Assembly: GCF_014642915.1 (NCBI RefSeq)
Contig: NZ_BMJE01000002.1
Location: 248,001 to 312,000 of the forward strand
DNA from: Flavobacterium suaedae
GTDB lineage: Bacteria > Bacteroidota > Bacteroidia > Flavobacteriales > Flavobacteriaceae
Length of the DNA: 64,000 nucleotides
Direction: 5' to 3'
The position numbers were made by a program, and so were the translations under genes. The notes beneath the pieces are model-generated. The model was not told the DNA's origin, did no database searches, and worked only from the letters and a program-made list of their open reading frames with translations. Positions 1-7,356 of this stretch are shown here, in pieces (the stretch's first letter is position 1; each line of letters begins with the position of its first letter).

Positions 1-1
1 A

Positions 2-448
2 ACACTACTTATAGCTTTTAGTGCAGTAGCAGTACAGGCTCAGGAAATAAAGTGGATGACTCTTGATGAGGCATTAGAAGCACAGCAAAAAAATCCTAAG
101 CCTATTTTTATGGATGTATATACTGATTGGTGCGGACCTTGTAAAATGCTTGACAAAAACACCTTTCATGATAAAGATGTAGTTGACTACATTAGTAAAA
201 ACTTTTATGCTGTAAAATTTAATGCAGAAGGTAATGAAAGTGTTACATATAAGGGGAAGAAATATTCTAATCCTAACTATGTGGCAAACAGGAGAGGTAG
301 AAACTCGGTACACGAGTTTACATATTTCCTTAAAGTGAGAGCTTATCCTTCAATGATGATTTTTGACAGTAAGGGCAATGTGAAAGAACCTATTATTGGC
401 TACCATAAACCTGAGGAGTTACTTGCAGCTCTTAAATCTAAAGTATAA
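2..448 (+). CDS. Periplasmic thioredoxin-family protein (5' end outside window)
   Basis: A thioredoxin-fold protein with the redox motif WCGPC (just after DVYTD) and a cis-proline segment RAYPSMM. An ATG occurs at 56, but the open frame continues upstream to the window edge and encodes a hydrophobic stretch ending AVAVQAQ, which looks like the end of a Sec signal peptide. I therefore read the true start as lying before base 1 and the protein as exported. The long insert between the CxxC motif and the cis-Pro is usual for the DUF255/thioredoxin_7-like proteins of Bacteroidota. Likely role is disulfide reduction or isomerisation in the periplasm; the substrate is unknown. It ends 8 bases before the convergent comEC stop. 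Confidence 0.85.
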   Translation, partial: TLLIAFSAVAVQAQEIKWMTLDEALEAQQKNPKPIFMDVYTDWCGPCKMLDKNTFHDKDVVDYISKNFYAVKFNAEGNESVTYKGKKYSNPNYVANRRGRNSVHEFTYFLKVRAYPSMMIFDSKGNVKEPIIGYHKPEELLAALKSKV

Positions 449-456
449 AGAATTTT

Positions 457-2469
457 TTATTCAACTTTATAGAATCCCTTTTCGGCAGTAGCATGAAAAG
501 GGATTCTCTTTTTTCTGCAAGTAGCTTTCCATCGCTGTACATAGCTTTTGTAGTTAGAAGCGTCAGCTATTACTGCTTTTGGTTTTAGCTCGTTCATAAC
601 TAAATCTAAATTTATTTTAGGAGAATGAGTTAGTAGCAGAATATCAGGACGCATCGTTTTACTGTAAGCCCCCAAACTATCAATTATTAGTATTTTCTTC
701 TGGTTGTACCAAAGCATATTCTTTAGAGGAGCTAAAGTAGTACTATCAATAAAACTACTTTTACTATATGTGCTGATATTATAGTTTTTTTCCGGAGCAC
801 TATCATTGGTGTAAAATATAACCCTATTACTATTTTTATATGCTATAAGGTTACTATTCCAATCGTTAAAAACTATAAACTCACTTTTAGATTTGGTATA
901 CCATTTAGTGCCGATGTAAACACACTGAAATAGAATAACGCTCCCTAATAGCGCCATACTTTGCTTATAGTTCTTTTTAAACAACCAAAGTATAGTTGTT
1001 ATAATAATCAGGTAAAGGGAAACCATAAGCGGGGCAGTAAAAGAAATTTCTTTAACTACAAAATCTTGAAAAGAAGCTACCCACTTAATAAAGTTATTCA
1101 TTATACCGATAATAAGCTTTAGTATGTGTCCTGTTAATAGGGCTAAGTCAGTATAAACGAAATTTAAAACTAATGTTAGTATACCCATAATTAGTAATAC
1201 TGTTACCAGTGGTATTACCACAATATTAGCAATCGGGAATAGTAGCGGGAACTGATTAAAATAGTATAGGCTTAACGGTAATACGCCAAGTTGTGCTACA
1301 AATGATATTGCAACAATATCGATAAAATAATTTACTGCTTTATATTTAGAGATTCTTATTTTTTTGTAGAGCGGTTGCATCCATACTATTGCAAAAACGG
1401 CTGCATAACTAAGTTGAAAACCTACATCGAAAAGAAAGTTAGGCTTAGCAAGTAATAGCACTAGCATAGAAACAGCTATGGTATTAAATATATTGGTGTT
1501 CCTGTTAAAGTACAGCCCAATACTAACAAAGCTAAGCATTACAACAGCCCTAACGGTGGAAGCAGCTAACCCTGTTATAATAGCAAAACTCCAGAGAAAG
1601 ACAATTGTAATTAATAATTGTAATAACTTTCCTTTCTTCTTTAATCTGTTTAAAGGCTTTAAAATAATGCTGAGGAAGTAAAATAATATACCAATATGCA
1701 ATCCTGATATCGCCAGTATATGTATTACACCTGCATCTATATAATTTGTTCTGAGTTCTTCGTTTATATCCTGACGTTGCCCTAATAATAATGCCTTTAT
1801 AATATTCATAGTTTCTGCACTGAAACCATGTTTGCCAAAACTCCTGATAAGGGAACGCCGCAACTCACCTTTATAAAAGTCAAAGTTTTTAATTTGCTCT
1901 AACTTTACATAATTACCTTTTAATTTAACTTGATGAAAAACATTCTGCTTAGCCATATAGGTAGCATAATCAAACTGATTAGGGTTTAGTGCTTTTGTAA
2001 CCGGTTTTGGTTTTTCAATTAAAGCTAATGCATCACCAGGATATAGCAAACTGTTATCATCATCCAGTGCTATTGTAAGTAATAGCTTGCCCGTAGCAGG
2101 TTCGCTATTTACAGTTTGTATTTTAAAGAAGTACTTTTCGTTATAATCGTTAGGTTTTAACCTCTCTGAAATATACCCTTTAATAACCGGGATACTATCA
2201 TTTTTAGCTAGTAAATACGAGTAATGGCTAGGGTTGTTTGGTGCATAGTGTAGCGAAAAAGAGAGCATGCCTAAGCAGAATGCAAATAACCATGATAGTA
2301 TAGCAAAAAATGGTTTTTGTACTAATGATTTAAGTGAAAAGAAATAGCTGGCCACAGTAAAAATAAAAGCAAAAATTGTAAGCCCTACAACCAATGGCTG
2401 ATTTAGCATAGAGTGATACGCTATACAAATGCCGAGCACAAAAAATAGCGTAATTCGTATTATAATCAT
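457..2469 (-). CDS. comEC: ComEC/Rec2-family inner-membrane DNA uptake channel
   Basis: A 670-residue polytopic membrane protein. The N-terminus has several hydrophobic segments followed by a soluble DUF4131-like region. The Competence domain starts near residue 225 and carries the diagnostic AGVIHILAISGLHIG segment, followed by repeated transmembrane helices. In well-studied ComEC proteins a metallo-beta-lactamase-like domain forms the C-terminus. Here the last 150 or so residues only resemble a remnant: no HxHxDH metal motif is visible, only a LLLTHSP segment and a late VIADAS segment. Probable role is passage of single-stranded DNA across the inner membrane. It is last in a minus-strand run that starts at surE. 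Confidence 0.9.
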   Translation of the reverse strand: MIIIRITLFFVLGICIAYHSMLNQPLVVGLTIFAFIFTVASYFFSLKSLVQKPFFAILSWLFAFCLGMLSFSLHYAPNNPSHYSYLLAKNDSIPVIKGYISERLKPNDYNEKYFFKIQTVNSEPATGKLLLTIALDDDNSLLYPGDALALIEKPKPVTKALNPNQFDYATYMAKQNVFHQVKLKGNYVKLEQIKNFDFYKGELRRSLIRSFGKHGFSAETMNIIKALLLGQRQDINEELRTNYIDAGVIHILAISGLHIGILFYFLSIILKPLNRLKKKGKLLQLLITIVFLWSFAIITGLAASTVRAVVMLSFVSIGLYFNRNTNIFNTIAVSMLVLLLAKPNFLFDVGFQLSYAAVFAIVWMQPLYKKIRISKYKAVNYFIDIVAISFVAQLGVLPLSLYYFNQFPLLFPIANIVVIPLVTVLLIMGILTLVLNFVYTDLALLTGHILKLIIGIMNNFIKWVASFQDFVVKEISFTAPLMVSLYLIIITTILWLFKKNYKQSMALLGSVILFQCVYIGTKWYTKSKSEFIVFNDWNSNLIAYKNSNRVIFYTNDSAPEKNYNISTYSKSSFIDSTTLAPLKNMLWYNQKKILIIDSLGAYSKTMRPDILLLTHSPKINLDLVMNELKPKAVIADASNYKSYVQRWKATCRKKRIPFHATAEKGFYKVE

Positions 2470-2530
2470 TAGCTATAGTTGGATGTTTGCTATAGCCAAA
2501 TATAATAACCGTTATATTAAGATAGTATTA

Positions 2531-3139
2531 TTATTCGCCTTCTGTTCTGCTGAAGCTTAAGTCCAGAATAACAACTTTATTGATATCGTTTAAGTTTAAT
2601 ACTGATAATGTCCGCTTTCTTAACTTTTTCCCTAAAAAAGTAGCGTATGAGATATAGATGTCATACTTTTTAGAGTTGGTGTTGTCTACATTGTTAGAGT
2701 GTATTAATGCTGCTTGCTCATCATTATTTATAAAGTTTTGAAACGCTATAAGTTCAGTGTCATTTTTTAATACTACATAATCTTCAACTGTACCATTCTT
2801 AATTTCATTCACATTGGCTTCAGTATCTTCAAAACAGTCTAAATCATATACAACACCATTTTCTCTGTTTTTAATAAAAGTGCGCGGTACAGAAAATTCA
2901 TTGATAGCTTTTTGGGCAGTTTCAATAGAATTTTCTCCTGTATTTTTAATAACAAAGACCTCGATAGGGTATTTGTCCGATTCTAAAAAAGGTTCATAGT
3001 ACTTTAATACTTCAGTAGTGTCACGTACTTTTATTTCCCCTTTCCCAATGCCATAATACATTCGTGCTAATGTTTGGCATGAATTGAAGCAAAGAAGAAT
3101 AGCTATTAGCAGTGATGCTAAATAAAATAGTTTTTTCAT
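2531..3139 (-). CDS. Putative lipoprotein of unknown function
   Basis: A 202-residue protein that I do not recognise. The start MKKLFYLASLLIAILLCFNSC is a signal peptide with a lipobox ending at Cys21, so it should be a lipoprotein. The rest is soluble, rich in Asp, Glu, Lys and Asn. The pattern of a strand (IEVFVIKN), a helix (ETAQKAINEF) and a later run of short strands could be a thioredoxin-like fold, but no CxxC is present; this is a guess. It lies 61 bases upstream of comEC and 30 downstream of the NlpC/P60 gene, in the same direction, so co-transcription is likely. Confidence 0.6.
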   Translation of the reverse strand: MKKLFYLASLLIAILLCFNSCQTLARMYYGIGKGEIKVRDTTEVLKYYEPFLESDKYPIEVFVIKNTGENSIETAQKAINEFSVPRTFIKNRENGVVYDLDCFEDTEANVNEIKNGTVEDYVVLKNDTELIAFQNFINNDEQAALIHSNNVDNTNSKKYDIYISYATFLGKKLRKRTLSVLNLNDINKVVILDLSFSRTEGE

Positions 3140-3169
3140 GCAGAAATTATTAGTTGGAGTGGGTGAGGG

Positions 3170-3841
3170 TTAGTTAGTAACAACCCTGTTAGCTTGCACA
3201 AAGCTCTTTCTGTAATAAGGTTCGTTAAGGGAAGATATTGTAACGCCAAGCTGTAGTGAAGCATGAATAAACTTAATGTCACCTTCAGGGCTTACTTCAG
3301 TAACCAGCCCTACATGATTTATTCGTCTTCTTCTCGGGTTGTTATCAAAAAACAGTAAATCGCCTTCCTGAACTTCACTAAGTTTTATTTTTTTACCTGC
3401 TTTAGCCATTTCGTAAGATGTTCGGGGTAGCGTTATATCACAGGCTTTAAAACTGGTATATACCAGCCCGCTACAGTCCATTCCTTTTTTAGTGGTACCA
3501 CCTGTTTTATACTTAACACCCTCATACTTCATAGCTTTATTTACTACCTCAGTATTAAAGCCGCTATTACTAAAATCAGAAACGTAATCATTATCATTAC
3601 CGTAATCTACACCTTCAATTTCAATTATTTCATCTCCTATAATACGGTCGCCCGGAGCATCATCGTCATATTCCTCATAGCTCACTTCAATATCTTTTTG
3701 TTCCTCAAAAGAGCTTTCTTTTGAATAGGAGTAGGTGCCGTTTTCTATAGCCTCTTTTTTAGAGGTTACAATTGCAGATTTTTTTGATGAGCAGGATGCT
3801 AATGTAAATACAGCAAGAAATATATATATAAACTTTTGCAA
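3170..3841 (-). CDS. NlpC/P60 (C40) cell-wall peptidase lipoprotein
   Basis: A 223-residue lipoprotein; the lipobox LASC places the lipidated Cys at 17. A low-complexity acidic region (about residues 45-90) is followed by an NlpC/P60 domain from about residue 97. The expected catalytic residues are visible: Cys123 in MDCSGL, His176 in INHVGL and His193 in KFIHAS. Enzymes of this family cut gamma-D-Glu to diaminopimelate, or related, bonds in peptidoglycan stem peptides. Its position next to lpxB and comEC is common in Flavobacteriaceae. It likely acts in peptidoglycan remodelling at the outer-membrane face of the periplasm. No inactivating substitution is seen. Confidence 0.9.
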   Translation of the reverse strand: MQKFIYIFLAVFTLASCSSKKSAIVTSKKEAIENGTYSYSKESSFEEQKDIEVSYEEYDDDAPGDRIIGDEIIEIEGVDYGNDNDYVSDFSNSGFNTEVVNKAMKYEGVKYKTGGTTKKGMDCSGLVYTSFKACDITLPRTSYEMAKAGKKIKLSEVQEGDLLFFDNNPRRRRINHVGLVTEVSPEGDIKFIHASLQLGVTISSLNEPYYRKSFVQANRVVTN

Positions 3842-3902
3842 AGTGATAAGTGTTTTCAGTTCAATAAAAGCAAATATAAATATTTTTAAAATCCGATATA
3901 AT

Positions 3903-5018
3903 TTACGTTGTTAAATGTTTAATTATTAACTGAGCAGTTTTAGCACTTGCACCTTCGCCACCCAATTTACTTTCAAGTAAAGTATATTCTTTAATTAGGT
4001 TTTCTCGGTGTTTAATGTCTAGTATTTTTTGTAGCTCTTTTTTAAGGTTCTTATAGTTAAGTTCGCCTTGTATAAGTTCCTTAACTACCTCTTTATCCAT
4101 AATAAGGTTAACGAGCGAGATGTATTTAAGTGTAATAATACGCTTAGCAATTTGGTAAGAAATCCAGCTGCCTTTATAACAAACAACTTCCGGTACTTTA
4201 AACAGTGCTGTTTCCAGTGTGGCAGTTCCTGAGGTTACAAGCGCTGCGTGAGCAATACTTAAAAGGTCGTATGTTTTATTACTTACAAAATGAACATTCT
4301 TTTTATCGAGAAAAGTTTCGTAAAACTCATATTCCTGACTTGGTGCACCGGCAATGACAAACTGATAATCAGGAAAATCATCTACTACCGAAAGCATTAT
4401 AGACAGCATTTTAGTAATTTCCTGTTTACGGCTTCCCGGTAGTAAAGCTATAACAGGTTTGCTGTCAAGGTTATTCTCTTTTTTGAAAAGCTCTTTGTCA
4501 GTTTCAGGCCTGTTATGTATGGCATCAATTAGCGGGTGACCAACAAATTCTACCGGGTATAGGTGTTTTTTTTCGTAGAACTCTTTTTCAAAAGGCAGTA
4601 TAATATACATTTTGTCAACATCCCGTTTTATAGCCTTAATACGGTTTTCTTTCCATGCCCAAATTTGTGGAGAGATGTAGTAATGCGTTTTAATACCTTG
4701 TTCTTTAGCCCATTTGGCAATGCGCATATTAAAACCGGGATAGTCAATAAAAATTATAGCATCAGGTTTAAACGAAAGTATGTCCTGCTTACAAAACTTA
4801 ATATTATTAAGTATAGTGCGCAGGTTTTGTACTACCTCCGCAAACCCCATAAAGGCTAAGTCACGGTAATGTTTTACTAATTTCCCGCCGGCTTGTTGCA
4901 TAAGGTCGCCACCCCAAAAGCGAATTTCAGCCTGTGGGTCTTGTTTGTAAAGTTCCTTCATTAGGTTAGAACCATGCAAATCGCCAGATGCTTCACCTGC
5001 TATAATGTAATACTTCAT
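3903..5018 (-). CDS. lpxB: Lipid-A-disaccharide synthase
   Basis: A 371-residue GT19 glycosyltransferase. It joins UDP-2,3-diacylglucosamine to lipid X to give the tetra-acylated lipid A disaccharide, at the cytoplasmic face of the inner membrane. Visible family segments are the N-terminal YYIIAGEASGDLHG, the FVGHPL segment near residue 165, LLPGSRKQEI near residue 195, and SGTATLETAL near residue 265. Length is normal. The start is fixed by the conserved N-terminal motif immediately after the ATG. A terminator of the upstream lipoprotein gene (5072-5101) separates it from 5137, so lpxB may use its own promoter in that gap. Confidence 0.96.
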   Translation of the reverse strand: MKYYIIAGEASGDLHGSNLMKELYKQDPQAEIRFWGGDLMQQAGGKLVKHYRDLAFMGFAEVVQNLRTILNNIKFCKQDILSFKPDAIIFIDYPGFNMRIAKWAKEQGIKTHYYISPQIWAWKENRIKAIKRDVDKMYIILPFEKEFYEKKHLYPVEFVGHPLIDAIHNRPETDKELFKKENNLDSKPVIALLPGSRKQEITKMLSIMLSVVDDFPDYQFVIAGAPSQEYEFYETFLDKKNVHFVSNKTYDLLSIAHAALVTSGTATLETALFKVPEVVCYKGSWISYQIAKRIITLKYISLVNLIMDKEVVKELIQGELNYKNLKKELQKILDIKHRENLIKEYTLLESKLGGEGASAKTAQLIIKHLTT

Positions 5019-5071
5019 ACCATTTAATTATTACCCAAAAATAGTGTTTATTTTTCGTTGTATATAAAAAG

Positions 5072-5101
5072 AAAAGCCTGCACAATTTTGTGCAGGCTTT
5101 T
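5072..5101 (-). terminator. Rho-independent terminator of the 5137-5673 gene
   Basis: A 14-bp perfect inverted repeat (core AAGCCTGCACA / TGTGCAGGCTT) followed on the minus strand by a T-rich run. It lies between the stop of the lipocalin-like gene and the start of lpxB. Confidence 0.85.
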
Positions 5102-5136
5102 TTTAACTATTATTTATTTTCAGATATGAACTGAAA

Positions 5137-5673
5137 TTATTGTTTTGTGAAAACAAGGCTTGCTCCTACAAAAGAATAAGTAACCTCACCATTTTCTTCA
5201 ACAGGTACATCAACAAATTCAGGTAGTGTTAATGTAAGTGTATTGTTTGATAATGCTAACGGAATACTTTCGGTACCTCCTTCGCCGTCGCTTCCTGTTA
5301 TTGTAACGGTATTTCCTGATACAGCGTAAGTCCCTACTTCAGGAGTTGCTTCTACACAGTCAATACTGTATTCGTAAGAATCTTCAGTACCTATTACTAA
5401 ATCCAAATCAATTTCAAGTTCTTCAATATTAATAGTTGCTACATTATTAGAGCTAAACACAAAGCTGGAATTACTATAGCATCCGCTTTCTGAAATCATG
5501 TCAGTAGAAACTGTGCCATCATTGTTAAGGTCTGCTCCTTCGTTTAAAGTAAATGCTGTAAGTTTCCAGGTTCCTTCAATTGATGCAGAACCTCCGTTAG
5601 TTTCGCTACTGTCGTCATCTGAACAAGAAATGCCCATTAAAGCTACAGCAGCAAGTGCAATAAATTTTTTCAT
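5137..5673 (-). CDS. Lipocalin-like surface lipoprotein (tandem copy B)
   Basis: A 178-residue lipoprotein with lipobox MGISC and then SDDDSSE. In Bacteroidota, Ser followed by acidic residues after the lipidated Cys is the export signal that sends lipoproteins to the cell surface. After a linker comes a lipocalin-like beta domain beginning SIEGTWKLTAF, with a DLNNDG calcium-loop-like motif at about residue 50 and two Cys (SGC, IDC) that could form a disulfide. It is a paralogue of the neighbouring 5838-6365 gene: both share the TxDMI segment and the ending SFVGAxLVFTKQ. Ligand and role are unknown. It has its own downstream terminator. Confidence 0.75.
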   Translation of the reverse strand: MKKFIALAAVALMGISCSDDDSSETNGGSASIEGTWKLTAFTLNEGADLNNDGTVSTDMISESGCYSNSSFVFSSNNVATINIEELEIDLDLVIGTEDSYEYSIDCVEATPEVGTYAVSGNTVTITGSDGEGGTESIPLALSNNTLTLTLPEFVDVPVEENGEVTYSFVGASLVFTKQ

Positions 5674-5781
5674 AATGATAAATTAAAATGTTATTTATGT
5701 TAGTTAAATGTAAAACTAATGTAAAATTTCAATTAAAAAAACATTCTTGCAACTATGTTGTTAGTTTTTAACTGAATAAAA

Positions 5782-5809
5782 AAATCCTGTACTATATAGT
5801 ACAGGATTT
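5782..5809 (-). terminator. Rho-independent terminator of the 5838-6365 gene
   Basis: A 12-bp perfect inverted repeat AAATCCTGTACT / AGTACAGGATTT with a 4-base loop, followed on the minus strand by a run of T. It separates the two tandem lipocalin-like genes. Confidence 0.85.
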
Positions 5810-5837
5810 ATAAATTATGATTATTCTTAGGTCTTAA

Positions 5838-6365
5838 TTACTGTTTTGTAAAAACAAGTGTTGCTCCTACAAATGAGTACGCTATATCATCGTCATTATC
5901 TGAGATAGGTAAGTCAGAAAGTTCAGGGACAACCACTGTTAAAGTGTTGCCTGATATTGTAAAGTCAAGCGTTTCTGTACTGCCGTCTTCATATTGAAAA
6001 GTTAAAGAGGTATTGTCGCCCGAAACAGTATAAATGGTTTCCTGGGCTGTAGACCCAAGGCACTCTACTGTAATATCATAATCGTTAGTACCTTCAATTT
6101 GCTCTATCTCAATGTCAATTTCCTCAAAGTTAACAGTCGCAGTATCATCATTGTTAAATGTTATAGTAGAGTTACCAAAACATTCAGATTCAGCAATCAT
6201 GTCAGTTGTTGCTTCACCATCGCCATTAATATCAAGTCCCTGATTTAATTCAAAAGAAGTAAGCATCCATGTGCCTTCTACAGAAGTAGTTACTTCATTA
6301 GTATCATCATCAGAACAGGAAAAAACCAACATGGCTAGTGCAGCCATAGCAATAAACTTTTTCAT
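5838..6365 (-). CDS. Lipocalin-like surface lipoprotein (tandem copy A)
   Basis: A 175-residue lipoprotein. I start it at the second Met (MKKFIAMAALAM) because the open frame's first residues MLM add nothing to the signal peptide and the paralogue starts MKKFIA. The lipobox LVFSC is followed by SDDDTNE, an acidic surface-export signature. The mature part begins SVEGTWMLTSFEL, carries a DINGDG loop near residue 50, and two Cys in the same places as in the copy at 5137. Many residues differ between the copies while the ends match, so the duplication is not recent. Probable extracytoplasmic binding protein; the ligand cannot be told from sequence. Confidence 0.75.
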   Translation of the reverse strand: MKKFIAMAALAMLVFSCSDDDTNEVTTSVEGTWMLTSFELNQGLDINGDGEATTDMIAESECFGNSTITFNNDDTATVNFEEIDIEIEQIEGTNDYDITVECLGSTAQETIYTVSGDNTSLTFQYEDGSTETLDFTISGNTLTVVVPELSDLPISDNDDDIAYSFVGATLVFTKQ

Positions 6366-6444
6366 AAGCATTTTTATTTTTTGTTTAACTCAAATATAAT
6401 CAAAAAATAACAAATTTAAAATGTTAGGCTTTATCGCAAGGTTT

Positions 6445-7221
6445 CTAACTGTTAAGTTTCCAAGAGTTTAATTGTTGCATAGCGTGGTAAGCAGTAAGGT
6501 CATACTGTACCGGTACTACAGATACATACCCATGCGCAAGAGCCCACTCATCAGTATCTTCACCATCGTCCATATTAACAAATTCACCTGTCAGCCAGTA
6601 ATATTCTCTTCCGTGTGGGTTAGTGCGTTTGTCAAAACGTTCTTCCCACATAGCATTTGCCTGTCGGCATATTTTTATTCCTTTTATATCTTTTTCTGGT
6701 AGTTTAGGCAGGTTTACGTTTAGTATTACACCTTTTGGTAAACCTTGTTCCAGTACTTGTTTTGCAATTTTTTTAATAAAAGGTTTGCTTGGTTCAAAGT
6801 CTGCATTCCAATCATAATCCAGTAAGGAGAAACCAATAGCAGGTATACCTTCCATTCCGGCTTCTACAGCAGCACTCATAGTACCTGAATATATTACATT
6901 AATTGATGAATTAGAACCATGGTTAACCCCGGATACACATAAATCAGGTTTACGCTTCAAAATTTCCTTAACTGCAAACTTTACGCTGTCTACAGGTGTG
7001 CCGGAGCAGCTATATTCCTGTTCAACATCATCATCTATATTAACCTTGTTTATGTAAAGAGTATTATATATAGTTATAGAATGTCCTGTTGCAGATTGAG
7101 GACTATCAGGAGCTACAACAACTACATCGCCTATTTCTTTCATTACGCTTATTAAAGCACGTATTCCGGGAGCTGATATACCGTCGTCATTGGTTACCAG
7201 TATAAGTGGTTTTTTCTTCAT
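6445..7221 (-). CDS. surE: 5'/3'-nucleotidase SurE
   Basis: A 258-residue protein of the SurE family, metal-dependent cytoplasmic phosphatases acting on nucleoside monophosphates. Metal-binding residues are in the start segment ILVTNDDGISAPG (Asp-Asp pair), with further conserved blocks APDSPQSATGHSIT, SGTPVDSVKFA and SGVNHGSNSSINVIYSGTMSAA. The length is normal. It is the first gene of the minus-strand run that goes on through the lipoproteins to lpxB, and it diverges from the tail-specific protease across 135 bases. The surE-lpxB neighbourhood is common in Bacteroidota. Confidence 0.95.
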   Translation of the reverse strand: MKKKPLILVTNDDGISAPGIRALISVMKEIGDVVVVAPDSPQSATGHSITIYNTLYINKVNIDDDVEQEYSCSGTPVDSVKFAVKEILKRKPDLCVSGVNHGSNSSINVIYSGTMSAAVEAGMEGIPAIGFSLLDYDWNADFEPSKPFIKKIAKQVLEQGLPKGVILNVNLPKLPEKDIKGIKICRQANAMWEERFDKRTNPHGREYYWLTGEFVNMDDGEDTDEWALAHGYVSVVPVQYDLTAYHAMQQLNSWKLNS

Positions 7222-7356
7222 GTAATAGTTATTTCAAAATAAGTATTGTAAATTTACATTTGCTAAAATACACAAATCCTGATTCCTTACGTTAATAAGA
7301 GGTAAGTACAGTGTTAAAGAACAATTTTTGGCACAGTTTTTTATACAAACAACTAC

